A stretch of DNA of 64,000 nt from Brevundimonas sp. (GCF_030704825.1 NZ_JAUYNX010000014.1:310001-374000), one strand, 5' to 3'. Positions 26,341-35,795 are shown, numbered from the stretch's first letter. Notes: generated by a model not told the origin, from the letters alone. Program-made: numbers and translations.

Positions 26341-27150
26341 ATGGCGAAGGCGGAGACGGGCATCGGACGGCGAACCGGGTTGTTGCTGTTCGCGGCCGCG
26401 ACCCTGACCGCCTGCGCGCCCCGGCGCCCCGCCGCATCGGCGCCAATCGACGTGTTCGCGGCGGCCAGCCTGCGCGAGGTGCTGGATGCGGCCGTCGCCG
26501 GGCACGGGCGGCGCTCCGGCACGATCGTCCGGACGACCTACGCCGGCAGCGCCCAGCTGGCCCGCCAGATCGCCCAGGGCGCTCCGGCCGACCTGTTCAT
26601 CCCGGCCGACGAGGCCTGGATGGACTGGCTGGACCAGCGTGGCCTGATCGAGACCGCCGCCCGACGTCGGCTCGCCGCCAACCGGCTGGTGTTGATCGCT
26701 CCGGTCTCGGCGCCCGGGGCTGCTGTGGACCTGACCTCGCCCGCCGCCTTCGGACGACGGCTGGGCGACGGCCGGCTGGCGATCGCCGAGACCACGGTTC
26801 CGGCCGGCCGCTACGGGCGCGAGGCCTTGATCCATCTGAACCTGTGGCCGGGGGTCAGGGACCGTCTGGCGCCGGCCGCCGACGTCCGGGCCGCCCTGGC
26901 CCTGGTGGCGCGAGGCGAGGCCCCGCTGGGCCTGGTCTACGCCACCGACGCCCGCGTGGAGCCGCGGGTCCGGGTGGTGGCGGAGATTCCCGCCGCCAGC
27001 CACGCGCCGATCGTCTATCCGGCGGCGCCGATCCGACGGCGGGATGGAGCGGGCGACCCGGAGGGCGCGCGGGCCTTTCTGGATGTCCTCGCCGGCGCCG
27101 GGGGGCAGGCCCTGTTCCAGCGCTTCGGCTTCGTGCCTGCGCCTGTCTGA
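26341..27150 (+). CDS. modA: Molybdate ABC transporter substrate-binding lipoprotein
   Basis: This 269-residue protein binds molybdate in the periplasm and passes it to ModBC. A signal with lipobox LTAC (LLLFAAATLTACAP) fits a membrane-anchored form. ModA marks are IDVFAAASLREVLDAAV, TYAGSAQLARQIAQGAPADLFIPAD, NRLVLIAP, LAIAETTVPAGRYGREAL and GEAPLGLVYATDA, ending with FLDVLAGAGGQALFQRFGF. The start is the ATG at 26341; a further in-frame ATG at 26284 is possible. It leads modABC, with modB 9 bp downstream. Confidence 0.93.
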   Translation: MAKAETGIGRRTGLLLFAAATLTACAPRRPAASAPIDVFAAASLREVLDAAVAGHGRRSGTIVRTTYAGSAQLARQIAQGAPADLFIPADEAWMDWLDQRGLIETAARRRLAANRLVLIAPVSAPGAAVDLTSPAAFGRRLGDGRLAIAETTVPAGRYGREALIHLNLWPGVRDRLAPAADVRAALALVARGEAPLGLVYATDARVEPRVRVVAEIPAASHAPIVYPAAPIRRRDGAGDPEGARAFLDVLAGAGGQALFQRFGFVPAPV

Positions 27151-27159
27151 GGGGTCTGG

Positions 27160-27855
27160 ATGTTCGCGCTCAGCCCCGAGGAACAACAGATCATCGGCCT
27201 TTCGCTGAAGGTCGCGGCGACGGCGACGCTGTTCAGCCTGCCGCCGGGAATCGCCGTGGCCTACCTGCTGTCCCGGGCCCGCTTCCCGGGCAAGGCCCTC
27301 CTGTCGGGGCTCACCCATCTTCCGCTGATCCTGCCGCCGGTGGTGACGGGCTATGCCCTGCTGCTGCTCTTCGGCCGCAACGGACCCCTGGGCCGCCTGC
27401 TTGAGCCGATGGGAATCGTCTTCGCCTTCGACTGGACCGGCGCGGCGCTGGCGGCCGCGATCATGGGCTTTCCGCTGCTGGTGCGGGCCGTGCGGCTGTC
27501 GTTCGACATGGTCGATCCCCGGATCGAACGCGCGGCGGAGACCCTGGGGGCGAGGCCTTTCATCCGCTTTCTGACCATCACCCTGCCGCTCGCCCTGCCC
27601 GGGGTCGCGGCCGGGACGGTGCTGGCCTTCGCCAAGGCCCTGGGCGAGTTCGGCGCCACCATCACCTTCGTCGCCAGCATACCCGGCGAGACCCGCACCC
27701 TGCCGCTCGCCATCTACGGCCTGACCCAGGTTCCCGGCGGCGATGCGGCGGCGCTCCGACTGGTCCTGATCTCGGTCGGGGTGTCGATCGGCGCGCTCCT
27801 CGTCTCGGAGTGGGGCGCGCGGGCGGCGTCGCGTCGCATAGGGGGGACGCGGTGA
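27160..27855 (+). CDS. modB: Molybdate ABC transporter permease
   Basis: This 231-residue inner-membrane protein forms the molybdate channel. It has about five helices, the ModB-typical THLPLILPPVVTGYALLLLFG and, in the cytoplasmic loop, the ATPase-contacting EAA motif region ERAAETLGARPFIRFLTITLPLALPG. The end of the channel shows AKALGEFGATITFVASIPGET, highly conserved in ModB. Its TGA shares its last base with the modC ATG. Confidence 0.95.
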   Translation: MFALSPEEQQIIGLSLKVAATATLFSLPPGIAVAYLLSRARFPGKALLSGLTHLPLILPPVVTGYALLLLFGRNGPLGRLLEPMGIVFAFDWTGAALAAAIMGFPLLVRAVRLSFDMVDPRIERAAETLGARPFIRFLTITLPLALPGVAAGTVLAFAKALGEFGATITFVASIPGETRTLPLAIYGLTQVPGGDAAALRLVLISVGVSIGALLVSEWGARAASRRIGGTR

Positions 27856-28919
27856 TGCTCGAGGTTTCGGCCCTTGTCGCCCGCGAGGATTTCTCGATCG
27901 AGGTCGGGTTTTCGAGCGACGCCCGCATCACCTGCCTGTTCGGTCGCTCGGGGGCAGGCAAGACCACGGTGGCCGATCTGGTCGCCGGTCTGATCCGTCC
28001 CGTGCGCGGCCGGATACGGCTGGACGGGGAGGCCGTGTTCGACAGCGACGCCGGCCTCTCGGTTCCGGCCTGGAAACGGCGCATCGGCTATGTGTTCCAG
28101 GACGCGCGTCTCTTCCCGCACATGACCGTGCGCGACAATCTGCTGTATGGCGCGCGCCGGGCGCGTGACCGGAATCCCGCCCTGGACCAGACGGCGGCCC
28201 TGCTGGGGCTCGGGACCCTGCTGGACCGCGCGCCGGGGACCCTTTCGGGCGGAGAGGCCCGTCGGGTCGCGATCGGACGGGCCCTGCTGACCCGACCCCG
28301 CCTGCTCATCCTCGACGAGCCGCTGGCGGGGCTGGACGGCGCCCGACGCGGCGACATCCTGCCCTGGCTGGACCGACTGGCCCGCGACGGGCCGCCCATC
28401 CTCTATGTCAGCCACTCCGTCGAGGAGGTCGCGCGCCTCGCGGATCGGGTGGTGCTGGTCGGGGATGGCCGGGCCCTGGGGGCGGAGCCGCCGGACGCGG
28501 CGTTCGACAGACCGGAAGCGGAGGCCGCGGCCGGGCTCAGCGCGCCCCTGTCCATCCTCAACGGACGGGTGACCGCGCACGATCCGGCGGGGAACGCCAG
28601 CCGGATCGATCTGGGCGGAATCCCGTTTCTGTCGCCGCTTCTGGACGTGCCTCCCGGCGAGCGGCTGCGGGTCGTCGTCGACGCCCGCGACGTCGCCCTC
28701 GCCCTGACCGAGCCGGTCGACGCCAGTTTTCAGAACCGGCTGCCCATGCGGATCTCAGCCCTCGAGATGCGGGCCGACGGAGTCCTGGCGCGGCTGGAAG
28801 CGAGCGGACTGAGGCTGAAGGCGCTGATCACCCGGCAGGCCAGCGAACAGCTGGGCCTGGCGCCCGGGACGCGGGTGATCGCCCTGGTCAAGGCGACCGC
28901 CGCGGCCCGCTACGCCTGA
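27855..28919 (+). CDS. modC: Molybdate ABC transporter ATP-binding protein
   Basis: This 354-residue ATPase drives molybdate import. It shows Walker A (CLFGRSGAGKTTVADL), Q-loop region (GYVFQDARLFPHMTVRDNLLYG), signature LSGGEARRVAIGRALL, Walker B (LLILDEPLAGLD) and switch His (YVSHSVEEVARLAD). The last 130 residues hold a MOP/TOBE molybdate-binding domain (MRISALEMRADGVLARLEASG, LITRQASEQLGLAPG). The start at 27855 overlaps modB. It converges on moeA, whose stop lies 51 bp away; I see no strong terminator in that gap. Confidence 0.95.
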   Translation: MLEVSALVAREDFSIEVGFSSDARITCLFGRSGAGKTTVADLVAGLIRPVRGRIRLDGEAVFDSDAGLSVPAWKRRIGYVFQDARLFPHMTVRDNLLYGARRARDRNPALDQTAALLGLGTLLDRAPGTLSGGEARRVAIGRALLTRPRLLILDEPLAGLDGARRGDILPWLDRLARDGPPILYVSHSVEEVARLADRVVLVGDGRALGAEPPDAAFDRPEAEAAAGLSAPLSILNGRVTAHDPAGNASRIDLGGIPFLSPLLDVPPGERLRVVVDARDVALALTEPVDASFQNRLPMRISALEMRADGVLARLEASGLRLKALITRQASEQLGLAPGTRVIALVKATAAARYA

Positions 28920-28970
28920 CCGTTGTCCGCCTCCGGTGGCGATGGAGCCCGCCGGTTCCTCTGACCCAGG

Positions 28971-30158
28971 TCAGAAGTCCAGGACGATGGCGGTGTCGCC
29001 CGCGCCGAGGGCGGGCGCTCCGGCGCGGCGGCGGATCAGGACGTCGGCTGTCGCCAGGGCTTTCTGTGTCGCTGAGTCCTGGACGTCCAGGGCCGCGACG
29101 CCGCCGTCGACCAGACGGCCGCGCTCGAATGTCTCCCGATCTCCGCAGGGCTTCAGCGGGGTGGTCAGGGTCGCGTCCCGCCAGGTCAGCAGCGTGGCCG
29201 GATCCCGGCCCGCCAGCCCCGCGACCAGCGGCGCGAGGAACAGCCTGCCGGTGACCAGGGCCGAGGTCGGGTTGCCGGGCAGGCCCAGGACCAGTGCGCC
29301 GCCGACCCGTCCGAACCAGACCGGCTTGCCGGGCTTGATCGCCGCCTTCGAGAAGATCAGGTCGAGACCGAAGGGGGCGAACATGGCGCGGGCATGGTCC
29401 TTCTCCCCGACGGAGGCCCCGCCCGTGACCACCACCAGATCGGCCTCGTCGAGCGCGCGGCCGGCGGCGGCCTCCAGCACCTCGGGCGTATCGCTCAGTC
29501 GGCGGCGGGCGACCACGTCGGCGCCGTGCCGTCGCGCCAGGGCGGCGACGCCGAACGAGACGCTGTCCGGAATCCCGCCGGGCGTCTCCAGCGCCTGCCC
29601 CGGTTCCGCCAGCTCATCGCCCGTGCCCAGGATGGCGACGCGGGGTCGACGCACGACCGACAGGGCGGCGACATCGGCCGCGGCGGCGGCGACCATAGCG
29701 CGGAAGCCGAGGACGGTCCCGGCCGGAAGCATGATGTCGCCCGCCCGGAAATCCGATCCGGCCGCGCGGATATGGCGCCCCGGTCCCGGCGGGACCTCGA
29801 ACAGGGCGTCATCGCCGTCGCGGCCGACGATCTCCTGGACCACGACCCGGTCGGCCCCGTGCGGGGTCGGTCCTCCGGTGAAGACCCGCACGCAGGCCCC
29901 GCGGGGCAGGACGGGGACATCGCCCCGTCCCGCGAAGGCGACCGCCGCGATGGGCAATCGCGCCGGCAGGGTGGCCAGATCGGCCTCGCGCACGGCGTAG
30001 CCGTCCATGGCCGACACCGCCGTGCGGGGCGCGTCGCCCCGCGCCCTCAGGTCGGCCGCCAGGACCCGTTCGCCGGCGGCCTCCAGCGCCACCCTCTCGG
30101 ACGGGAGGGGCCGGGCCTCGTTCAGGACCAGGGCCAGGGCCGTATCGAAATCGATCAC
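28971..30158 (-). CDS. moeA: Molybdopterin molybdenumtransferase
   Basis: This 395-residue enzyme inserts molybdenum into adenylated molybdopterin. Typical MoeA stretches are ESARPLPS-like [75 protein letters not shown] and [11 protein letters not shown]. It is the last gene of the moaD-E-B-C-moeA set, overlapping moaC by ATGA. Placement opposite modABC groups uptake and use of molybdate. Confidence 0.95.
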   Translation of the reverse strand: MIDFDTALALVLNEARPLPSERVALEAAGERVLAADLRARGDAPRTAVSAMDGYAVREADLATLPARLPIAAVAFAGRGDVPVLPRGACVRVFTGGPTPHGADRVVVQEIVGRDGDDALFEVPPGPGRHIRAAGSDFRAGDIMLPAGTVLGFRAMVAAAAADVAALSVVRRPRVAILGTGDELAEPGQALETPGGIPDSVSFGVAALARRHGADVVARRRLSDTPEVLEAAAGRALDEADLVVVTGGASVGEKDHARAMFAPFGLDLIFSKAAIKPGKPVWFGRVGGALVLGLPGNPTSALVTGRLFLAPLVAGLAGRDPATLLTWRDATLTTPLKPCGDRETFERGRLVDGGVAALDVQDSATQKALATADVLIRRRAGAPALGAGDTAIVLDF

Positions 30159-30646
30159 AGTCCGCTTCCGTCGCCCACGCTCCAGTCGCCCGAGCGTCCG
30201 CCGGACTTGGACAGGAGCCGGACCTGGCTGATGACCATGCCGCGGTCGGCCGCCTTGAGCATGTCGTACAGGGTGAGACAGGCGACCGAAACGGCGGTCA
30301 GGGCCTCCATCTCGACCCCGGTGGGGCCGCTGACCCGCGCTTCCGCCGTGACGATGAAGCCCGGCAGGGCCTCGTCAAGCGCCACCGTCACCGAGACCTT
30401 GTCCAGGCCCAGCGGATGGCACAGCGGAATCAGATCGGCGGTGCGCTTGGCCCCCATGATTCCGGCCAGTTCGGCGGTCGTGATCACCGCCCCCTTGGGG
30501 GCCTGGCCGTCACGCACCAGGGCGAGGGTCGCGGGCGCGCAGATCACCCGTCCCTCGGCGACGGCCCGACGCTCCGTCGCGATCTTGTCGCCGACGTCGA
30601 CCATGCGCACGCGGCCGGCGTCGTCGAGGTGGGTCAGGGCGCTCAC
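30155..30646 (-). CDS. moaC: Cyclic pyranopterin monophosphate synthase
   Basis: This 163-residue protein, MoaC, makes cyclic pyranopterin monophosphate in molybdenum cofactor synthesis. Family motifs are [46 protein letters not shown] (conserved His) and [28 protein letters not shown] followed by [10 protein letters not shown]. Both ends overlap neighbours by 4 bp. The partner enzyme MoaA is not in the window. Confidence 0.96.
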   Translation of the reverse strand: MSALTHLDDAGRVRMVDVGDKIATERRAVAEGRVICAPATLALVRDGQAPKGAVITTAELAGIMGAKRTADLIPLCHPLGLDKVSVTVALDEALPGFIVTAEARVSGPTGVEMEALTAVSVACLTLYDMLKAADRGMVISQVRLLSKSGGRSGDWSVGDGSGL

Positions 30647-31185
30647 GGGCAGATGCCCCGGAAGCGCGGGATCTGCCCGACCAGCGAACAGGGCCGGAAG
30701 CGGCTGTCCAGCTCCTCGGCCAGCACCCGGTCCCAGGCGTCGCGGCAGGCGCCGGTCGATCCCGGAACGCAGAAGATGAAGGTGTCCCCGGCCTGGCCGG
30801 CCACGGCCCGGGACTGCAGGGTCGCCACGCCGACGGTGCCGAGGCTGGCGAGGTGGAAGACCACGGAAAAGCCTTCCATCTCCCGCCGGAACAGCGGCTT
30901 GACGGCCTCGGGCGTCACGTCGCGGGGCGAAAAGCCGGTGCCGCCCGTGGTCAGCACCACGTCCACGGCCGGGTCCGCGATCCAGACCGCGAGCTGGTCC
31001 CGGATGGCGTCGACCTCGTCGGGGGCGATGGCCTTGCCGGCCAGCACATGCCCGGCCGAAGTCAGCCGCTCGACCAGCAGCCCTCCCGAGGTGTCGGTGG
31101 TTTCGTCGCGGGTGTCCGAGATGGTCAGCACCGCGATATTCAGCGGGTGAAACGGCAGCGACTCGTCGATTCTTCCGGCCATCAT
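30643..31185 (-). CDS. moaB: MoaB/Mog-type molybdopterin adenylyltransferase
   Basis: This 180-residue protein of the MoaB/Mog fold starts with an N-terminal [21 protein letters not shown], has [20 protein letters not shown] (the GGTG nucleotide loop) and [17 protein letters not shown]. It activates molybdopterin by adenylation before metal insertion by MoeA. It overlaps moaE and moaC by 4 bp each. A MoaB label is given for length and sequence; Mog function is possible. Confidence 0.93.
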   Translation of the reverse strand: MMAGRIDESLPFHPLNIAVLTISDTRDETTDTSGGLLVERLTSAGHVLAGKAIAPDEVDAIRDQLAVWIADPAVDVVLTTGGTGFSPRDVTPEAVKPLFRREMEGFSVVFHLASLGTVGVATLQSRAVAGQAGDTFIFCVPGSTGACRDAWDRVLAEELDSRFRPCSLVGQIPRFRGICP

Positions 31186-31652
31186 GGCGTCTCGTCCTTC
31201 CAGCGCGCCGCGGCGGCGCGATCCTCGTCCACCGGCTCGATCCAGCGGACGCCGGCCGGGCCGGTCTCGCGCTTCCAGAATGCGGCCTCGGTCTTGAGCC
31301 TGTCCATCAGATAGTCGGCCGCCGCGAACGCCGCGCGCCGGTGCGCCGCCGCGGCGGCGACGAAGACGATGGTCTCGCCCGGGACGATGTCGCCGCAGCG
31401 GTGCGCCACGACCAGGTCCCGGACCGGAAACCGCGCCGCTGCGGCCTCGGCGATATCGCGCATCGAGCGCTCGGTCATGCCCGGATACCAGTCCAGGGTG
31501 AGAGCGTCGACGACCGAGCCGTCGGCGCCCACATCCCGGGCCAGGCCGGTGAAGGTCACCACCGCGCCGTCGCCCGTTCGACCGGCGAGAAAGGCCTCGA
31601 GCTCGGCGGCGGGGGACAGGGGGCCGGACACCAGTCTGACGTCGAGGGCCAT
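31182..31652 (-). CDS. moaE: Molybdopterin synthase catalytic subunit
   Basis: This 156-residue MoaE converts precursor Z into molybdopterin with sulfur carried by MoaD. Visible are [60 protein letters not shown] and the catalytic Lys region [14 protein letters not shown]. The ATG at 31652 lies one base after the moaD stop; the upstream open frame is not coding. Translation is probably coupled to moaD. Confidence 0.95.
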   Translation of the reverse strand: MALDVRLVSGPLSPAAELEAFLAGRTGDGAVVTFTGLARDVGADGSVVDALTLDWYPGMTERSMRDIAEAAAARFPVRDLVVAHRCGDIVPGETIVFVAAAAAHRRAAFAAADYLMDRLKTEAAFWKRETGPAGVRWIEPVDEDRAAAARWKDETP

Positions 31653-31653
31653 C

Positions 31654-31902
31654 TCAGCCTCCAGAGAAAAGGGAGAAGAAGGCGATCTCCTGGTCCGGCC
31701 GGGCCCGGTCGTCCTCGCCGACCACGACCAGGTCGACCGAGGCGCGGACATCCGGACGCAGAAGGGCGTCCGCGGCGACCTCGTCGCGCCCCGCCAGCAG
31801 GCGGCGGATCTCCCGGACGGTCAGTCCTTCGGCCGGCAGGTCGAGGCGTCCCTCGGGGCCCAGTCTTTCGCCGACACGGCCGAAGAACAGGATGCGGGTC
31901 AT
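31654..31902 (-). CDS. moaD: Molybdopterin synthase sulfur carrier subunit
   Basis: This 82-residue ubiquitin-like protein begins TRILFFGRVGERLG and ends FFSLFSGG, with the terminal Gly-Gly that is thiocarboxylated. It donates sulfur to MoaE. It heads the moa-moeA operon. The ATG at 31902 has GGAGA about 8 bases upstream. No separate regulator or moaA accompanies it here. Confidence 0.93.
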   Translation of the reverse strand: MTRILFFGRVGERLGPEGRLDLPAEGLTVREIRRLLAGRDEVAADALLRPDVRASVDLVVVGEDDRARPDQEIAFFSLFSGG

Positions 31903-32111
31903 GGTCGTCTCCGTTTCAGGCCGCCCGGGCGAGTTCAGCATCGACCCACGCGCCGCGCAATTCCGCCGCCGGGGGCGGGCGCGGCTCCGGAGGGCGGCGC
32001 CAGGCCGGATCGTGACAGGATTCCGGGAACGGAGTCTCCGGATCGGCCAGGCTGTTCCGGAGGACCTCGCGGGAGCCGGCGCGGGTCGGACCGCCGCGCC
32101 CCTGAAGGGAA
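31903..32111. other. Spacer between moaD and the tRNA fragment, no recognised gene
   Basis: These 209 bp hold the moaD promoter and leader. On the minus strand an open frame reads SCHDPAWRRPPEPRPPP and stops just before the moaD ribosome site; it has no clear start and no family I recognise. It may be the tail of a gene cut by the integration at 32156. Confidence 0.4.
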
Positions 32112-32156
32112 TGGTGGATGCGACAGGGATTGAACCTGTGACCCCCTCGGTGTGAA
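32112..32156 (-). other. 3' half of a tRNA-Val(CAC) gene, probable attachment site
   Basis: Read on the minus strand, this segment gives the anticodon loop TTCACAC, the 3' anticodon arm CGAGG, variable loop GGGTC, T arm ACAGG-TTCAATC-CCTGT, acceptor strand CGCATCC, then A and CCA. All are in the right lengths. The matching 5' half (anticodon arm CCTCG, D arm, acceptor GGATGCG) is absent: beyond 32156 the sequence becomes AT-richer integrase-flanking DNA. This is what is left at the far side of an element that inserted into the 3' end of a tRNA gene. The anticodon CAC assumes a standard 7-base loop. Confidence 0.72.
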
Positions 32157-32170
32157 TCGCCTCAAGAGCC

Positions 32171-32296
32171 ATTTCAGGGCGTTTCATTACATTTCAAGAG
32201 AGATATAAAACGTTGAAATTGCTCGCTTCGCAATTTTTCTGCATTTCAGCGTTATTCAGCGAGTGCTGCCAAAAATGCCCCACTACCGCCCCACTA
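32171..32296. repeat. Short repeats upstream of the integrase, possible arm-type sites
   Basis: ATTTCA occurs directly at 32171, 32191 and 32243 and inverted (TGAAAT) at 32214. GCCCCACTA occurs twice, at 32277 and 32288, exactly 11 bp apart. The segment is AT-richer than its surroundings and lies between the tRNA fragment and the integrase start, where recombination directionality sites are usually found. Confidence 0.5.
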
Positions 32297-32349
32297 TCCG
32301 CTAGGCTGGTGATCCCATTTGCAGGGTTCTCCATCGCCGGGAAGGGTTC

Positions 32350-33900
32350 ATGGGCGCTTCCATCCAGCTTACCACCGACCGTCAGATTTCGGCGCTCAGG
32401 CCGGCGGCGGCGCCCTACGAAATGAGGATCGGCGGGAGCCGCGGCCTGAGCCTTCGCGTCTATCCGTCATCGTCCAAGCAGTTCGAACTTCGTTACCTCA
32501 CCGCGAGCGGCAAGCGCAGACGTCTGGTGGTGGGGCTCTATCCGGATCTCTCACTCGCCGAAGCCAGGGCGAAGGCCGCGACGATGCGCGTCGCGGTGCA
32601 CGAAGGACTGGACCCCGTCGGCGAGCGGACGGCAGCCCGGGAACGGGCGCGCGAGCAGGCGAAGGCCGGCGACACGCTCGACCAACTCGCCGAAGCCTAC
32701 TGGACGGCCGCGGAGGTCGGCTTGCACGGCGGCCGGCGCAAACCGAAGCGCGCGGTCACTATCAAGAATGAGCGCAGCGTCTGGAAAAACCATATTCAGG
32801 GTCCGCTTGGCGGTCGCGACTTCACCGACATCCGGCGCGCCGACGTCAAGGCGTTCATGCGCACCTTGGTCACCGAGAAGGGCTTGTCGGCGGCGAGCGT
32901 CGCGTCGATCGGAGGCGTCCTGCACGCCGTGCTCGGGTTCGGCGTTCTCGAAGAAAGGCTGGAATCGAACGTCGCCGCCGGTCTTGCCCGACCGCTCGCC
33001 CTGACATCCCGGGAGCGGATGTTCGACGACGCCGCGCTAGGGGTGCTCTGGCGGGCGGCAGAGGAAGCCAGCACGCCGAGAGCGCCGGGCGAAAAGACCG
33101 CCGGAGTCCATGCGCGCCTCGAGCCGGTGATGGGGCTGGCGATCCAGCTTCTGATGCTGACCCTGACCCGCCGCAATGAGGTCGCCGGCGCTCTCAAGAC
33201 GGAGTTCGACCTCGCCGCCAGGGTCTGGATCATCCCGTCGACCCGGGCCAAGGCGAAGCATCAGCACGTCGTGCCCCTCGGGCCGGATTGCCTGACCGTT
33301 CTCGAGGAGGCTTTCGCGCTCGATCCGAAAAGTCCGTTTGTATTTCCCTCAGCCCGGGCGCCCGACCAACATCTGGATCCCCACGCCATCACGCGCGCTT
33401 TCGCCCGCACCTGCGCCCGCCGAAAAATTGCGGTCGGCTCTCCGCATGACGTACGGCGGTCGGGCGCGACCACCCTGACCGGCCGCTACGGCGTCACCCG
33501 TTTCGTCGTCGGTCTGGTCCTGGGACATTCGGCTAACGAGGGCGCCGCTGTCACCGGCGTGTACGATCGCCACACCTATCTGCCGGAAAAGCGGTCGGCC
33601 TTGGCGGCGTGGGCCGGACATCTGACGGGATCACCGGCGCCTATAACCGAAAACGCGGGCAGATACCTCGACACGCCGGCGGCTCGGTCTGAGTCGGAGG
33701 TCGAGGCGGCCAAGGCCCGGGCCCTTCGACTGATTGCGGCCGGCGACTTGGACCAGGCCGTATTCTTAATCTGCATGGCCATGGCTCGCCGATCCGATAT
33801 CGCGGCGTCGCACATGGACATCCTGGCCAAAGCGGGCCTCGATCTTGCGCGGAGCGGACAGAAGGTCGAGGTCGAGCGCTGGATCAGCGGGTTTCGGTGA
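32350..33900 (+). CDS. Tyrosine-type site-specific integrase (P4-like, DUF4102 N terminus)
   Basis: This 516-residue integrase has the DUF4102 arm-binding domain (SRGLSLRVYPSSSKQFELRY, VGLYPDLSLAEARAKA), a core-binding domain (about 108-205) and the catalytic domain. Active-site residues are visible: Arg275 in LTRRNEV, His366-x-x-Arg369 in SPHDVRRSG, His393 in LGHSANEG and Tyr405 in VYDRHTY. It therefore looks functional. The ATG follows GAAGGG. A C-terminal extension of about 85 residues beyond the active Tyr (HLTGSP to the end) is unusual in length. Integrases of this type target tRNA 3' ends, matching the tRNA-Val fragment 194 bp upstream. Confidence 0.93.
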   Translation: MGASIQLTTDRQISALRPAAAPYEMRIGGSRGLSLRVYPSSSKQFELRYLTASGKRRRLVVGLYPDLSLAEARAKAATMRVAVHEGLDPVGERTAARERAREQAKAGDTLDQLAEAYWTAAEVGLHGGRRKPKRAVTIKNERSVWKNHIQGPLGGRDFTDIRRADVKAFMRTLVTEKGLSAASVASIGGVLHAVLGFGVLEERLESNVAAGLARPLALTSRERMFDDAALGVLWRAAEEASTPRAPGEKTAGVHARLEPVMGLAIQLLMLTLTRRNEVAGALKTEFDLAARVWIIPSTRAKAKHQHVVPLGPDCLTVLEEAFALDPKSPFVFPSARAPDQHLDPHAITRAFARTCARRKIAVGSPHDVRRSGATTLTGRYGVTRFVVGLVLGHSANEGAAVTGVYDRHTYLPEKRSALAAWAGHLTGSPAPITENAGRYLDTPAARSESEVEAAKARALRLIAAGDLDQAVFLICMAMARRSDIAASHMDILAKAGLDLARSGQKVEVERWISGFR

Positions 33901-34307
33901 CGAGCGCTCTCGAGTGGGCGCGTGTTGCCGCTTTTGAATCGACTGGGATCTTCGGACGACCGATTTTGGGGTCCATGATCGGGCTCAGGCCGTCGCGCGT
34001 TTGAGCTGTAGTGCAGGTTCGACGTGCTCGGGATCCGCCATCCTCTCGGGGCCCTTCAGCATGTCCAGCCAGTGGACTCGGGCAGGGCCTGGGCCGTGAG
34101 GCGCCACGCCAGCCGGGTTGGTTGGGTGCCGTCGAGAGGCCATTGATGAAGCTGGGCATCAGCTTGCCGCGACAACCGCACTCGCCCAGCACGATCTTGC
34201 CACGTTCGACCGTGAGGGGCAGGAGCCGTAGCCGTCGTAGACGGCCAGCAACTGGACGTGACAGTGGACGCCCCGGTCGATGGGGCCGCCGCAGGACCAA
34301 ACCGTCG
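33901..34307. other. Region without a recognised gene, probably degenerate
   Basis: Between the integrase and the transpeptidase stop lie 407 bp. Minus-strand frames give short plausible peptides (for example HWLDMLKGPERMADPEHVEP, and in another frame VERGKIVLGECGCRGK), but no frame is open throughout and no family is recognised. It may be the relic of a transposase or other element gene. Confidence 0.4.
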
Positions 34308-35795
34308 CTAGGGGCCGACATCGTTCGCATCGGCGCGCCGGTCGTCGGGTCGCGGCAGGCGCAGCGCGATGCCCAGAGCCTCGGCCAGCCGGGCGTCGCG
34401 CCGATAAATGTCCTCACGAAAGGCGACACGGCCCTGTCCGTCGAGGAAGGCGGTCCAGTACAGCAAGCGCACGTCGATCGGTCGCCCGGTCGCCACACGG
34501 ACGGTTCGGCCGCTGTCCAGCGCCTCATCGAAGCGGGCGAGCCGATCGGGGTCGGGCGCCAGCAGCAGGCGGGCGAAGCCCACGGCGTCCTGCACCCGCA
34601 CGCATCCGTGGCTGAGATGGCGGAAGCTCTGGTCGAACGCCCCGCGCGAGGGGGTATCGTGCAGGAAAATGGCGTAGCTGTCCTGGAGCTCGAACTTGAC
34701 CTGACCCAGGGCGGCGTTGGGGCCCGCGCGCTGGACTACCATGCCGTTCTGGATCGTCATGTTGTTCGCCCGCATATAGGCTGGGCCGCGCGGCAGGATT
34801 TCCCGCTGGGCGATGGAGGTGGGCACTGTCCAGGGCGGATTGGCGACGACCGAGGCGAACGGCCGCTCAAGGCTGGGCGTCGGATTATCGGCGTCGCCCG
34901 TTACGACCCGCATGGAATGCACCGGCCGCCCGTCCTTCCAGTAGACCATGATGGAGGCGGCGGTGTTGACCTCGATCCGCTCCGGCGCCACGTCCCGCTT
35001 GAGCCAGCGGCGGCGTTCCAGGTTCAACGCGATCTGGCGGGCCCGGTCCTCGGCGGAGATCGACAGGGCCCGCTGTGTCGCCGGGCCGATGCGGGCGTCC
35101 GCCTCCAGGCCATGGCGGACCTGAAAGGCCCGAACAGCCTCCTGCAGCACCGACCCGTATTCGACGGCTGAAGGGTACAGCATCGAGGCCGCCGCATCGC
35201 TCAGGTCGCCCTCCACCCGCAGGCGCGGCAGGATGGCGGGGATACGCGGGTCGGAAGCGAAGGGTTCGATCGTCGCGCCTAGGGCGAAGGCGGGCCAGCC
35301 GCCGCGATCGGCGATGCCTCGGTAGCGGAGGAAGCCGTCGCACAGGCCCTGGTAGCCCCGATCCTGGGGCGCGAGGCCGGCCATGGTCTCAATCAGCGTC
35401 CCGTCTTCGACGGCCTTCGCCAGAAGCGGCGGCGTATCGATATGGTTTCGATCCATCTCCCACAAGGTCTCGACCGTCGCCGGATCGACCCGCCCGTGCG
35501 CCAGCGCCTCGGCCAGGGTTAGGATGGCCCGGGTGAGTTCGGCTTCGTCCAGAGCCAGACCGTCCGGCGCCGGAAGGCCGTGCCGGTCGGCCAGGGCCAG
35601 AGCCCGGATCGCCTCCTGGCGCGCCGGGCCGGACCAGGCGGAGCGGCGGCCGCCGCGTGCGGCGTAGAAATCTGTCGCCAGTCGTTGGACTGATGAGCCG
35701 GCCGGCATCCCGGTCTGGGCCCATGACGGGCCGGGCGCCAGCAGCGAGGCCAGCAGGATTCTGCGGTTCAGGAGGGGGGAGCGGTGTGCGGCCAT
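34308..35795 (-). CDS. L,D-transpeptidase (YcbB/LdtD-like), exported
   Basis: This 495-residue protein makes 3-3 cross-links in, or attaches proteins to, peptidoglycan. It has an N-terminal signal (LLNRRILLASLLAPGPSWAQ), an alpha-helical scaffold region, a peptidoglycan-binding domain at about 200-248 (LQEAVRAFQVRHGLEADARIGPATQRAL) and a YkuD catalytic domain at about 273-405 with FLHDTP and HLSHGCVRVQ (His396, Cys398). The large size with a long N-terminal part is typical of the YcbB group. The start codon lies 24 bp from a PmrA-box-like repeat, suggesting control by the two-component system at 54.7-56.7 kb. Confidence 0.9.
   Translation of the reverse strand: MAAHRSPLLNRRILLASLLAPGPSWAQTGMPAGSSVQRLATDFYAARGGRRSAWSGPARQEAIRALALADRHGLPAPDGLALDEAELTRAILTLAEALAHGRVDPATVETLWEMDRNHIDTPPLLAKAVEDGTLIETMAGLAPQDRGYQGLCDGFLRYRGIADRGGWPAFALGATIEPFASDPRIPAILPRLRVEGDLSDAAASMLYPSAVEYGSVLQEAVRAFQVRHGLEADARIGPATQRALSISAEDRARQIALNLERRRWLKRDVAPERIEVNTAASIMVYWKDGRPVHSMRVVTGDADNPTPSLERPFASVVANPPWTVPTSIAQREILPRGPAYMRANNMTIQNGMVVQRAGPNAALGQVKFELQDSYAIFLHDTPSRGAFDQSFRHLSHGCVRVQDAVGFARLLLAPDPDRLARFDEALDSGRTVRVATGRPIDVRLLYWTAFLDGQGRVAFREDIYRRDARLAEALGIALRLPRPDDRRADANDVGP

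Noticed and set aside
32112..32156. Complete tRNA gene
   Set aside because: Only the 3' half from the anticodon loop onward is present. The 5' acceptor, D arm and 5' anticodon strand do not follow.
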